Of a DNA stretch of 64,000 nucleotides, positions 52,341 to 60,995 are shown in pieces; the first letter of the stretch is position 1; every line of letters begins with the position of its first letter. Both the position numbers and the translations under genes were made by a program. Source of the stretch: Candidatus Planktophila sp. (lineage in GTDB: Bacteria; Actinomycetota; Actinomycetes; Nanopelagicales; Nanopelagicaceae); the NCBI GenBank assembly GCA_030649935.1, contig JAUSFN010000015.1:1-64000 (forward strand). The letters run 5' to 3'. The notes under the pieces were generated by a model. It saw nothing but the letters and a program-made list of their open reading frames with translations. It made no database searches and was not told where the DNA came from.

Positions 52341-53576
52341 ATGTCTGCCCGTCGGGTTGTAGTTACTGGACTCGGTGCGACTACGCCTCTAGGCGGTGAT
52401 GTAGCAACGACATGGTCGGAGCTCTTAGCGGGCACAAGCGGTGTTCGATTACTCACTGAAGAGTGGGCACAAACGATTCCAGTTCGCTTTGCCGCTCGTG
52501 TTGCAGTTGAACCAAGTGAGCAGATGGAGCGCGTTGAAATGCGCCGCTTGGATAGATCCGAGCAGTTTGCCATTATCGCATCACGTGAGGCATGGAAAGA
52601 TGCTGGATCTCCCGAAATGGATAAAGAGCGTTTAGGTGTTGTAATTGCATCGGGTATTGGTGGCGTCACAACAATGCTCGATCAATATGACATCTTGCGC
52701 GAAAAAGGTGCACGTCTAGTGAGTCCGCACACCGTTCCGATGTTAATGCCAAATGGACCTGCCGCAAATGTAGGTCTTGAACTACAAGCAAAGGCTGGCG
52801 TTCATACACCGGTGAGTGCTTGTGCATCAGGGGCTGAGGCAATTGGTTATGCGTTAGAGATGATTCGAAATGATCGCGCGGACGTAGTCGTTAGCGGAGG
52901 CGTAGAAGCTGCAATTCACGTAATGCCGATGTCAGGTTTTGCCGCGATGAAGGCGCTCTCGACACGAAATGATGATCCTGCACGTGCATCGCGCCCTTAT
53001 GATCTAAATCGAGATGGCTTTGTTCTAGGTGAGGGCGGCGGAGTACTAGTTCTTGAAGAGTACGAACATGCACGCGCTCGCGGTGCGAGAATTTACTGTG
53101 AATTAGTAGGTCAAGGTTTAACCTCGGATGGATATCACATCGCAGCTCCTGATCCAGATGGTGCGGGAGTACAACGTGCGATTAAATTTGCGCTGCGTGA
53201 TGCCGGCCTTTCCACCAAAGATATTGTGCACTTAAATGCACATGCAACTTCTACCCCTGCAGGAGATGTTGCCGAGGCCAGCGCGCTGCGCGCAGCCCTT
53301 GGCATTGATGCCGATCACGTTGCAGTATCGGCTACAAAATCGATGACAGGGCATCTACTCGGAGGCGCTGGCGCAATTGAATCTGTCTTTATTGTTAAAA
53401 GTTTGCAAGATCGATTGGCTCCCCCAACTATTAACATCGATGAATTAGATCTAGCAGTCACTATTGATGTCGTGCGCGATAAGCCCCGCGCATTGCCAGC
53501 CGGTGATATTGCCGCACTCAATGATTCATTTGGTTTCGGTGGACATAACGTTGTATTGGTATTTAAGAGCATATAG
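52341..53576 (+). CDS. fabF: 3-oxoacyl-ACP synthase II
   Basis: 411 aa elongating condensing enzyme. Catalytic Cys in TPVSACASGAEAIGYALEMI; the two histidines in LNAHATSTPAGD and KSMTGHLLGGAGAIES; the lysine is in the second motif. RRVVVTGLGATTPLGGDVAT opens the protein and NDSFGFGGHNVVLVF closes it. 18 bp after acpP and directly abutting accD. Confidence 0.96.
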   Translation: MSARRVVVTGLGATTPLGGDVATTWSELLAGTSGVRLLTEEWAQTIPVRFAARVAVEPSEQMERVEMRRLDRSEQFAIIASREAWKDAGSPEMDKERLGVVIASGIGGVTTMLDQYDILREKGARLVSPHTVPMLMPNGPAANVGLELQAKAGVHTPVSACASGAEAIGYALEMIRNDRADVVVSGGVEAAIHVMPMSGFAAMKALSTRNDDPARASRPYDLNRDGFVLGEGGGVLVLEEYEHARARGARIYCELVGQGLTSDGYHIAAPDPDGAGVQRAIKFALRDAGLSTKDIVHLNAHATSTPAGDVAEASALRAALGIDADHVAVSATKSMTGHLLGGAGAIESVFIVKSLQDRLAPPTINIDELDLAVTIDVVRDKPRALPAGDIAALNDSFGFGGHNVVLVFKSI

Positions 53577-54968
53577 ATGTCACTGACGGCAGTTGATCCT
53601 CGAGATCCAGAGCTACGTATTGCCCGTTTAGTCGATGAAGGGAAATTTGAATTTCTAATTCCACGTACTGCATGTGGAATGATTGCGGTAACTTCCTTTA
53701 TTAAGGGAAATAAAGTTGTAATTTTCGCATCCGATGCCACAATTAAAAGTGGAGCACTCGGTGTTGATGGCTCGAGGGTCATTGTTACTGCTTACAAGGC
53801 TGCCATGGGCGCTCAAGTTCCGGTCATTGGTATTTGGCACTCTGGTGGAGCACGTCTAAGCGATGGGGTTGCATCTCTAGATGCATTCGGTGAAGTATTT
53901 CAATCGATGATTTCTGCAAGTGGTCGAATTCCCCAACTCTCACTTGTACTTGGACCAACTGCAGGTGGTGGTGCATATGGGCCAGCTCTGACCGACGTCG
54001 TAGTCCTTGCACCAGAGGGTCGCATATTTGTAACCGGTCCTGATGTAGTAAAAAGCGTTACAGGTGAAGATATCGATATGGCATTGCTCGGTGGACCTGA
54101 AGCCCATAAGAAGAACAGCGGTCTTGCCCACATCATTGCAGGTAGTGAGGAAGCGGCTTTTGAAGATATTCGCAATTTAACTGCACTCTTTGCTAACCAA
54201 GGCTTTATGACGCCAGATGTTGAAGATATAAATCTATCGGTTTTTGTACCAGATTCTAAGATTCGAACATATGAAGTCCGCCCTTTAATCAACGCCATTT
54301 TAGATACCGAAACCGAACAGATCGAACTTCTATCCATGTGGGCGCCGAATATGACGACAATAATCGGGCGATTGGGTGGAGCAACTGTAGGTGTACTGGC
54401 AAATAACCCAGCCCACATCGCCGGAGTTTTAGATGCCGCCGCAGGTGAAAAAGCAGCACGTTTTGTTCGAACATGTGATGCATTTGGAATTCCATTAATC
54501 GTTCTCGCAGATGTTCAGGGATTTTTACCTGGGGCTGGCCAAGAGTGGGAAGGTGCTGTCCGACGTGGTGCAAAGTTGTTGCATGCATTTGGCGAATCTG
54601 TTGTGCCTCGAGTTACGTTAATTACTCGGCGAGCATATGGTGGCGCTTATGTTGCAATGAACTCAAAGGCTTTGGGTGCAACGCGAGTCTTTGCTTGGCC
54701 GCACGCTGAAGTCTCTGTCATGGGCGCAGTTGCTGCAGTTCGCGTTCTGCACAGGCGAATTCTGGCGGACTTACCGGCCGAACAACGCGAATCCATGGAG
54801 TTAGAGTTAGCGGCCGAACATGAAAAAGTTTCGGGTGGAGTAATACGTGCAATTGAAATCGGCGCCGTTGATGAAATGGTCGAACCGCGATTAACGAGAA
54901 GCGCACTTGCAAAGACAATTGCCGATGCTCCGCATCGCCGAGGAAGCCACGGAAATATTCCGCTGTAA
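53577..54968 (+). CDS. accD: Acyl-CoA carboxylase carboxyltransferase (beta) subunit
   Basis: 463 aa, both halves of the carboxyltransferase in one chain as in actinobacterial AccD/PccB. The acyl-CoA half has VPVIGIWHSGGARLSDGVAS and LVLGPTAGGGAYGPALTDVV; the biotin half has PLIVLADVQGFLPGAGQEWE and LITRRAYGGAYVAMNSKALG. It makes malonyl-CoA for FabD with a biotinylated alpha subunit encoded elsewhere. ATG starts one base after the fabF stop. Somewhat shorter than the ~510-530 aa of typical homologues. Confidence 0.93.
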   Translation: MSLTAVDPRDPELRIARLVDEGKFEFLIPRTACGMIAVTSFIKGNKVVIFASDATIKSGALGVDGSRVIVTAYKAAMGAQVPVIGIWHSGGARLSDGVASLDAFGEVFQSMISASGRIPQLSLVLGPTAGGGAYGPALTDVVVLAPEGRIFVTGPDVVKSVTGEDIDMALLGGPEAHKKNSGLAHIIAGSEEAAFEDIRNLTALFANQGFMTPDVEDINLSVFVPDSKIRTYEVRPLINAILDTETEQIELLSMWAPNMTTIIGRLGGATVGVLANNPAHIAGVLDAAAGEKAARFVRTCDAFGIPLIVLADVQGFLPGAGQEWEGAVRRGAKLLHAFGESVVPRVTLITRRAYGGAYVAMNSKALGATRVFAWPHAEVSVMGAVAAVRVLHRRILADLPAEQRESMELELAAEHEKVSGGVIRAIEIGAVDEMVEPRLTRSALAKTIADAPHRRGSHGNIPL

Positions 54969-54969
54969 A

Positions 54970-55698
54970 TTACTTAGTTGTACGGCGAAGAGTTAATGAT
55001 CCTGCTCCGAGTAGAAATACCAAGAAGAGCGAGATTATCAAAAAGTCGTTAGTGATTGAACCCTGACCAATTAAAACTTTCTTTGTAGCATCAACAGCAT
55101 AAGAAAGTGGTAAAAAGTTTGAAATACTCTCTAAAATTCGTGGCATAGCTTCCCTAGGTGCAAGAAGACCACTGAGCAGCAATTGTGGCAGGAGAACTAT
55201 TGGCAAGAATTGAATTGCCTGGAACTCAGTTTTAGCAAAGGAGCTAACAAAAAGTCCTAGAGCCAAGCCAAGTAATGCATCGAGAATGGCAACAAAGATT
55301 AAACCTGTCTGTGATCCGATAACGTTTAAACCAAGTGGTCCAATAGCATAAGTAGAGACTACGATTGCTTGAACGGCACTCGCAATTCCAAAGGCGACTG
55401 CATAACCAAATATAAACTCAAATTTTGTTACAGGTGAGATAAGAACGCGCTCGAGAGTGCCCGATGTACGCTCACGCAAAGTTGCAACTGAGGTTATTAA
55501 AAACATAACTAGCATCGGAAATACTCCAAGCAAGGAGCCTGCAACGTTTTGAAAAACCTGAGGTTGCGACCAGTACACGAATTTAAGTATGGTCATGAGT
55601 AGGCATGGAGCCACAATGATGAGTGCCATACTGCGTGGATCATGCTTTAACTGCAATAGGATGCGCTTGGCCGATGCAAAAGTGCGTAGTGGGTTCAT
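54970..55698 (-). CDS. ABC-2 type transporter permease
   Basis: 242 aa with about six membrane spans. The ABC-2 pattern is FPMLVMFLITSVATLRERTSGTLERVLISPVTKFEFIFGY and FLPIVLLPQLLLSGLLAPRE, followed by the conserved helical end. These segments are quoted in part only: VATLRERTSGTLERVLISPV is the diagnostic core. It overlaps the ATPase gene by 4 bp, so the two form one exporter. Substrate unknown; drug or polymer export is typical. It converges with accD with a 1-bp gap. Confidence 0.9.
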   Translation of the reverse strand: MNPLRTFASAKRILLQLKHDPRSMALIIVAPCLLMTILKFVYWSQPQVFQNVAGSLLGVFPMLVMFLITSVATLRERTSGTLERVLISPVTKFEFIFGYAVAFGIASAVQAIVVSTYAIGPLGLNVIGSQTGLIFVAILDALLGLALGLFVSSFAKTEFQAIQFLPIVLLPQLLLSGLLAPREAMPRILESISNFLPLSYAVDATKKVLIGQGSITNDFLIISLFLVFLLGAGSLTLRRTTK

Positions 55699-56402
55699 GG
55701 CTTTTCCACCAACGAGATAAAGACAGCATCCATATTTTCTACTCCCGTTTGGGTGCGAAGTTCGCGAGGCGTCCCCTTGGCTAAAATCGAGCCATCTCGT
55801 AAAAGAACAAGCTCATCACAGTGATCGGCCTCTTCCATCATGTGACTACTCACCAACAAAGTCTTGCCCTCATCAGTAAAACGATGAAATAAACTCCACA
55901 AATCTCGGCGCAAAAGTGGGTCCAATCCCACCGTTGGCTCATCCAAAATCAAAATCTCTGGTTTTCCCACTAACGCAGTAGCTAAAGCAAGACGCGCTCT
56001 TTCTCCACCCGACAATGTTGCGGCAATTTGTTTACGATTTCTACTTAAATCAACAAGCTCGAGAATCTCATCCGTAGAAGAGCTCACATGCCCCTGAAGC
56101 GCGGCAAAATAATCGATGTTTTCACTGCATGTTAAGTCTCGATAGATGCTTGCATCCTGTGTCGAGTAACTGATTCGACTTCGTAAAGATTTATCCCCGG
56201 CCAGAGTTCCAAGAACTTTAATTGAACCGCCCGTTAACCTTTGCAGACCCGCAACACTTCGCATAATAGTTGTCTTGCCACTACCGCTAGGTCCAAGTAG
56301 GCCAAGAATCGCGCCAGATTCGACCTCCAAATTGAACTCACTCAAAATTCTCGTACGACCACGAATAACAGTTAAATCTGTTACCGAAATCGCCGATGTC
56401 AT
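55695..56402 (-). CDS. ABC transporter ATP-binding protein
   Basis: 235 aa. Walker A LGPSGSGKTTIMRSVAG, Q-loop YSTQDASIYRDLTCSENIDY, signature LSGGERARLALATALVG, Walker B ILILDEPTVGLDP and switch histidine in LLVSSHMMEEADHCDELVLL. DrrA-like exporter class. Paired with the ABC-2 permease downstream; the SIMPL-domain gene precedes it by 1 bp, so the three are probably one operon. Confidence 0.94.
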   Translation of the reverse strand: MTSAISVTDLTVIRGRTRILSEFNLEVESGAILGLLGPSGSGKTTIMRSVAGLQRLTGGSIKVLGTLAGDKSLRSRISYSTQDASIYRDLTCSENIDYFAALQGHVSSSTDEILELVDLSRNRKQIAATLSGGERARLALATALVGKPEILILDEPTVGLDPLLRRDLWSLFHRFTDEGKTLLVSSHMMEEADHCDELVLLRDGSILAKGTPRELRTQTGVENMDAVFISLVEKP

Positions 56403-56403
56403 A

Positions 56404-57165
56404 TTAGTTAGTTTTAAATGTTACCGAAACCGTTGCAGTAACTGTTTTCTCAATTGTGCTCGTGTCGTAAGCACCGTAATCTGCAGTCATAGTTGAATCA
56501 GGTGTTGTGATTTGAATTGGTCCGGCCTTCACATTGACAAGTGAGCCGAGATCACTGCCAACAGCCTTAGTCAACGCTAAGGCACGCACTTTGGCATCCT
56601 TCATTGCATCACTCATCAATGCTGGGCGAAGTTCGGGCAAATTAGAGATGTAGTACTGGGGACCGTAGTTATTAACATTGATTCCGGTTTCAAGGAGCGA
56701 GCCGATTCCCTGACTTAGCTTTGATACTAATGAAACATTTTTAGTACGCACAGTAACGTCTCGATTTGCGCGATATGAAAGTATTCGGCCCGTTGAATTT
56801 CCATTGACATACTCCTCGTTGGCATAGGTGGATACCGCACCCAGAGTTAATGCATCGGCGGGAATACCAACGGTAGTTAAATACATAGACAGGGCGGCAA
56901 CAACGGCATCTACTTTTTTGACAGCTGTACTGACTGCAGGTGATGACAAACTTACTGAAAGCGTCCATACCGCATTATCTGCAGTCGCACTAGTTTTTGC
57001 CGAGCCCGTAACGGTTATTCCATCACTGCTTCGTGATGCAAAACCCGAGCCAACTTTAGTTAATCCAACACCGAGAGCTAATGCAACGATGACAGCTGAG
57101 ATAATAATTGTTACCGCTTTGCGACGTTCAACGGTGATGATGGGAGATTCATGTAGTTGGCTCAT
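56404..57165 (-). CDS. SIMPL-domain (DUF541) exported/membrane-anchored protein
   Basis: 253 aa. One N-terminal membrane segment (about residues 17-37, VTIIISAVIVALALGVGLTK), then the SIMPL fold: GITVTGSAKTSATADNAVWT, a Tyr-containing YRANRDVTVRTKN strand, and AMKDAKVRALALTKAVG. Such proteins face the outside and form oligomers; a role in envelope stress has been suggested for relatives. The gene heads a run into the ABC exporter genes. Confidence 0.85.
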   Translation of the reverse strand: MSQLHESPIITVERRKAVTIIISAVIVALALGVGLTKVGSGFASRSSDGITVTGSAKTSATADNAVWTLSVSLSSPAVSTAVKKVDAVVAALSMYLTTVGIPADALTLGAVSTYANEEYVNGNSTGRILSYRANRDVTVRTKNVSLVSKLSQGIGSLLETGINVNNYGPQYYISNLPELRPALMSDAMKDAKVRALALTKAVGSDLGSLVNVKAGPIQITTPDSTMTADYGAYDTSTIEKTVTATVSVTFKTN

Positions 57166-57182
57166 GCCGTAACTATATTCGC

Positions 57183-57692
57183 TTAAATTGCGCGAAGACG
57201 AGAAAGCTCTTGGTGATTGACCCCACGGAAACGTTCAAGTTCAATTTCCCAGTCATTTCCTATAATTAAATCTAATCCAGCACGTATAGACTCTTCATCA
57301 AAACTATTGGCCAGAACTGAATTAATTTGATTTTCACTTATGACAACAGAACCAGTTAAATCGGTCAACGCTCGATGAATTCCTAGCTCAGGAGTAAATC
57401 GAAAGAGCTCTCCCCCATCGTTTGTGTCTTCAATAACCTCAAAATAGATGTAGTGCCAACTTCGAAGCGCACTTGCAATCGCCGCCGCAACACCTTCGCG
57501 ATCTCGCCATGCTATGACTGATTTGAAAGTTCCGGCTTTGAGCATTTGCGGCGTCCAATGAGGGGCGAGGCCGCTGCCAAGCAGCTCTGCCAACGCCCAA
57601 TCAATATGGCTACGCAGCGCCGAAGGCGCACTGTGAATAGTGAGTTGGCCCCTGACGGCTAAAGCCTTCGAGGTGCGGGTTAATCGTTGCAT
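57183..57692 (-). CDS. DUF3145 family protein
   Basis: 169 aa. The family pattern is clear: RGQLTIHSAPSALRSHIDWA, WTPQMLKAGTFKSVIAWRDR, AIASALRSWHYIYFEVIED and FRFTPELGIHRALTDLTGSV. DUF3145 is, to my knowledge, an actinobacterial family without an assigned function. ATG at 57692 with AGGAG six bases upstream. A long-range stem in the 5' leader includes the bases next to that ribosome-binding site. Confidence 0.9.
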   Translation of the reverse strand: MQRLTRTSKALAVRGQLTIHSAPSALRSHIDWALAELLGSGLAPHWTPQMLKAGTFKSVIAWRDREGVAAAIASALRSWHYIYFEVIEDTNDGGELFRFTPELGIHRALTDLTGSVVISENQINSVLANSFDEESIRAGLDLIIGNDWEIELERFRGVNHQELSRLRAI

Positions 57693-57701
57693 TAAAAACT
57701 C

Positions 57702-57753
57702 CTAGCAAGGACGCCGATTGCGACCTTCCCCGGCCGCCTTGTGCTCCTGCTAG
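57702..57753 (-). promoter_or_regulatory. DUF3145 5'-leader stem near the ribosome-binding site
   Basis: Minus strand: CTAGCAGGA (57753-57745) pairs with TCCTTGCTAG (57711-57702) with one bulged base, enclosing a GC-rich ~33-base loop. The 3' arm runs into the AGGAG of the DUF3145 start. A plausible promoter TTGAGC-N16-TAAGGT lies just upstream. It could be a translation switch, or incidental. Confidence 0.4.
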
Positions 57754-57953
57754 TACCTTAATTAGACACCCGTCTGGCTCAAACTGTCCAGTCCCACTTT
57801 GGGAATCCAAGCCTATAGACGCTACAGTTGGCCCCAGTCCGACGCTTAATCAGTACCCGTTTCATGTAATACATATTCGGTATCGCTGGCGCAAGAGGAA
57901 GACCGTGGTCGAGGATCTCTCGAACACCCACATATCGAAGGAAAAGTAAAAAC

Positions 57954-58157
57954 ATGGCAACAGGCACAGTTAAGTGGTTCAACTCTGAAAAGGGTTTCGG
58001 TTTCATTGCAGTTGATGGTGGCGGACAAGATGTATTCGTTCACTACTCAGCAATTCAAGGAAACGGTTACAAGTCTCTTGAAGAGGGTCAGGCAGTTTCA
58101 TTTGAGGTCGTACAGGGTCCAAAGGGTCCTCAGGCTGATGCAGTAAACCCTGCCTAA
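57954..58157 (+). CDS. cspA: Cold-shock protein (CspA family)
   Basis: 67 aa single cold-shock domain. [17 protein letters not shown] holds RNP1 (KGFGFI) and DVFVHYSAI holds RNP2; it ends [12 protein letters not shown]/ssDNA chaperone. GAAGGAAAAG precedes the ATG. The ~100-bp leader upstream could carry the temperature-responsive structure of csp mRNAs, but I cannot define one. Followed by a strong terminator. Confidence 0.96.
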   Translation: MATGTVKWFNSEKGFGFIAVDGGGQDVFVHYSAIQGNGYKSLEEGQAVSFEVVQGPKGPQADAVNPA

Positions 58158-58173
58158 TTAACACCGCTTTATA

Positions 58174-58211
58174 AATAACCCTCACTGGAGACAGTGAGGG
58201 TTATTTTTTTT
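58174..58211 (+). terminator. Intrinsic terminator after cspA (probably bidirectional)
   Basis: AATAACCCTCACTG, loop GAGA, CAGTGAGGGTTATT, then T-run: a perfect 14-bp stem 17 bp after the cspA stop. It ends at the convergent M23 peptidase stop and may serve both. Confidence 0.95.
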
Positions 58212-58814
58212 CTACCGCGGAACTCGTGGAATCTCACCAACTTTTAATTTTCTAGCGTCAACCTCTTTTACAGGCGATAAATCTCTGCCTTTTTTCCACG
58301 CATCTAAATATTTCCAGGGCATAACCTCTCCACGACGCACCCACCACGTATCGGCGGCAGTCGGCCACGAGATTCCAAAATGTAAGTGCGGCGATGTTCC
58401 GCGAGCGCTCCCGGTCGCCCCGATACTCCCCAGCAGACGCCCTGCAGTCACTACTACCCCTGGCTCAATGCTGGCATGTATGGAACGCAGATGAGAGCCG
58501 TAGTAACGCACGCCATCTTCTCCAATGATAGAAACATATAGTCCACCACGATCTATACCTAGATTCGACTTCCCACTCCACTGATCGACTCGATTTACCT
58601 CATCAATAACACCATTAATCGGTGCGACAAACTTACAACCTGCCTTTGCCAAAATATCTGTAGCGGCATAATCATGGTGAGCACGTGCGTAGTTAACGGC
58701 ACAACCAATGACAGGGAAAACATAGATAGGCACGGCTACGGCGTTCACAGATTGAGCAATGAGTAGACCGCTCAAGCCAGTGAGAATAGAAAACCGTCTA
58801 AAGAACCTTTTCAT
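58212..58814 (-). CDS. M23-family (LytM-type) peptidase, exported
   Basis: 200 aa. Signal or anchor segment at residues 8-~26 (SILTGLSGLLIAQSVNAVAV). The LytM core is KFVAPINGVIDEVNRV, YYGSHLRSIHASIEPG, VVVTAGRLLGSIGATGSARG and the metal motif SPHLHFGIS. The usual first-ligand HxxxD segment appears altered (AHHDYAATDILAKAG fits as H-x3-D). Likely acts on peptidoglycan cross-links during growth, or is a regulator if inactive. Confidence 0.85.
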   Translation of the reverse strand: MKRFFRRFSILTGLSGLLIAQSVNAVAVPIYVFPVIGCAVNYARAHHDYAATDILAKAGCKFVAPINGVIDEVNRVDQWSGKSNLGIDRGGLYVSIIGEDGVRYYGSHLRSIHASIEPGVVVTAGRLLGSIGATGSARGTSPHLHFGISWPTAADTWWVRRGEVMPWKYLDAWKKGRDLSPVKEVDARKLKVGEIPRVPR

Positions 58815-58875
58815 GGGGTTGAGTTTAGTGGCATATCAAGATGAAGATCGCTCTTTTTAGTGCGATGATGGAGAT

Positions 58876-60042
58876 ATGGCGCGTGCGATTGTAGTTTTGG
58901 GCTCCGGGGAAACCAGTCCGACAATGGTTACACCTCACAAGCAGATGATTTCCCATTTGAATTCAAATAAAACTGCGATATTAAACGTTCTCGATACGCC
59001 ATTTGGCTTTCAAGAAAATGCCGATGTTTTAACCTCTAAGTTAACTGAGTACTTTGAACTTTCGGTGGGTAACACGGTTGGAGTTGTCTCTCTACGAAAC
59101 TCACATGTCAGCAGCGCGGAGTTAGCTCATGCCGTGAATGCAATTCGAGATTCTGACTGGCTCTTTGCTGGCCCTGGAAGCCCCAGTTATGCATTGAAAG
59201 TGTGGCGAGAACTAGGAATTACACCGCATTTTAATGAAGTTCTTTCACGTGGAATTTTAACCTTTGCATCTGCTGCCGCATTAACGGTGGGATCTCATAC
59301 GATTCCGGTCTATGAGATGTACAAAGTTGGGCAGGACCCCCATTGGCTTGATGGACTGAATCTTCTTGAACATCACACTGGAATGTCAGCGGCAGTTATC
59401 CCACATTTTGATAATTCCGAAGGCGCAAATCACGACACTCGTTTCTGTTATATCGGAGAACAACGGTTGAGAGTATTAGAAAGTGTTTTGCCTTCAAAAA
59501 CTTTTATCATCGGCGTCGATGGTCACACTGGAGTGAGTTTCGATTTAAATACACGTGTTGCCAGCGTTTTTGGTCTTGGTCAAATGACGATCCGCCATCA
59601 TGGTGAATCATGGATTGTAAATAGCGGAGAATCAGCTACTTTCGAAGAGATAATCGCTCACACCGGAAGTTCTATTGTTCAAGAGACTCCAGCACAATTA
59701 TTTAGAGTTGATCCCCGCCGAGTTGAAGAACTCCTAGAATCTGGTGAAGTCAATGAAGCAGTTGAAGCACTTCTGGATTTAGATGAGTTAGATCGCGACA
59801 CCCAAACTCGCGTAGCTGTGCACTCTTTAATCACCCGCCTTGGCAATATTGCTGCGAGTCCACGCGTTGACATCATGTCGGTAGTTGGTCCATATATCGA
59901 TGCACTTCTTCAAGCGCGACAGGCCGCGCGCACTGCTGGGCGTTGGGATGACGCCGATGCCATTAGAAATCGCCTTATGGAGTTGAAAGTCACAATCAAA
60001 GATTCAGAGGCTGGCTCGGAGTGGAAAATCGAATCCTTTTAA
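58876..60042 (+). CDS. Peptidase S51 / cyanophycinase-like domain fused to a CysS-type C-terminal tail
   Basis: 388 aa. Residues 1-~270 resemble S51/class I amidotransferase-like peptidases: RAIVVLGSGETSPTMVTPHK at the start, LFAGPGSPSYALKVWRE, and nucleophile-type turn ILTFASAAALTVGS with a Ser where dipeptidase E and cyanophycinase have theirs. The C-terminal ~100 residues match the end of cysteinyl-tRNA synthetase: YIDALLQARQAARTAGRWDD, ADAIRNRLMELKVTIKDSEA, GSEWKI. The synthetase catalytic domain is absent, so this is not CysS. The tail may bind RNA or a partner. Divergent from the M23 gene, 61 bp away. Confidence 0.8.
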   Translation: MARAIVVLGSGETSPTMVTPHKQMISHLNSNKTAILNVLDTPFGFQENADVLTSKLTEYFELSVGNTVGVVSLRNSHVSSAELAHAVNAIRDSDWLFAGPGSPSYALKVWRELGITPHFNEVLSRGILTFASAAALTVGSHTIPVYEMYKVGQDPHWLDGLNLLEHHTGMSAAVIPHFDNSEGANHDTRFCYIGEQRLRVLESVLPSKTFIIGVDGHTGVSFDLNTRVASVFGLGQMTIRHHGESWIVNSGESATFEEIIAHTGSSIVQETPAQLFRVDPRRVEELLESGEVNEAVEALLDLDELDRDTQTRVAVHSLITRLGNIAASPRVDIMSVVGPYIDALLQARQAARTAGRWDDADAIRNRLMELKVTIKDSEAGSEWKIESF

Positions 60043-60059
60043 AAGTTAACTGGCAATCC

Positions 60060-60851
60060 TTAAGAATTACTATTTATCAACGCGTGAAAATCGTCCAACC
60101 AATCTTTTCCGTAAACCTCAGCGCCATATGCGATGTTTGCTTTCAGCCATGATTCGGCAGACCCTAAGTCATGACGCATTCCCTGAGTAACTAAGCCGGA
60201 GAGATTTCCTTGATGAGCCAACCCTCGTAGAGCATCTGTCAACTGTATTTCTCCGCCTGCTCCTGGTTGAACTTTCTCCAAAAACGGCCATATTTCTGGA
60301 GTAAGTACATACCGACCTGTGACAGAGAGATTTGAAGGTTCTCTTCCGCTCGGTGGTTTTTCAACGAGATCTGAAATGTGAACAACACCGCCATCATTCA
60401 TACCCGCTGCCACTCCATACAAATGTGCCTTTTCCTGGGGTACTTCAGTAAGAGCCAAAGTGGACTTGCCTGTACTTCCAACATGTTGAACCAATCGAGT
60501 CAATATTGGATCGCCCATCACAAGATCATCTGGAAGTAAGAGCGCAAATGCATCATCGTCGCACCAATCACGTGCAACTTGAACAGCATGACCTAAGCCC
60601 TTGGGCTTTGATTGAATTAAGTATGTGACGTGAATCGGAAGATCTTCGGTGTGGGCATACAATGCGGCAAGTTTGTTAGCGCTCGTGATAATACAAAGTT
60701 CTTCGATGCCGGCCGACGTCGCTTCTTTAACAATCCAATCAATTGCGGGACGATCTACGAGGGGGATGAGCTCCTTCGCATTCACTAAAGTGATGCGCTC
60801 CAGTCGAGTTCCACGACCGGCTGCTGGTATGACTGCTTTCCTTATATGCAT
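60060..60851 (-). CDS. galU: UTP-glucose-1-phosphate uridylyltransferase
   Basis: 263 aa, shorter than the usual ~290-300. AVIPAAGRGTRLERITLVNA then KELIPLVDRPAIDWIVKEA hold the nucleotide loop and catalytic lysine; IQSKPKGLGHAVQVARDW, LLPDDLVMG, LVEKPPSGREPSNLSVTGRY and AGGEIQLTDALRGLA are family motifs. It makes UDP-glucose. Divergent from the membrane glycosyltransferase next door, which could use this donor. Confidence 0.92.
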   Translation of the reverse strand: MHIRKAVIPAAGRGTRLERITLVNAKELIPLVDRPAIDWIVKEATSAGIEELCIITSANKLAALYAHTEDLPIHVTYLIQSKPKGLGHAVQVARDWCDDDAFALLLPDDLVMGDPILTRLVQHVGSTGKSTLALTEVPQEKAHLYGVAAGMNDGGVVHISDLVEKPPSGREPSNLSVTGRYVLTPEIWPFLEKVQPGAGGEIQLTDALRGLAHQGNLSGLVTQGMRHDLGSAESWLKANIAYGAEVYGKDWLDDFHALINSNS

Positions 60852-60908
60852 TTCACAAGCATATGAGCGTTATCGGCCATTTACTAGATATTTATTGTTG
60901 AGCCCATC

Positions 60909-60914
60909 TATAAT
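60909..60914 (+). promoter_or_regulatory. Perfect -10 box TATAAT for the glycosyltransferase operon
   Basis: TATAAT 82 bp upstream of the glycosyltransferase ATG, in the galU-divergent gap. No good -35 at the normal distance, so it may depend on an activator or another sigma factor. Confidence 0.4.
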
Positions 60915-60995
60915 TGTGTTAAATCTCTATCAGTCAAAATTCGAATAGACGCGGTCGTTCTCTAATCTCCGGTCGAGTTAAAAAGGGACCTATAC

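Noticed and set aside
57780-57953. Riboswitch or cold-sensing element before cspA
   Set aside because: A leader of suitable length exists, but I could not find a defined conserved cold-box or alternative pairing.
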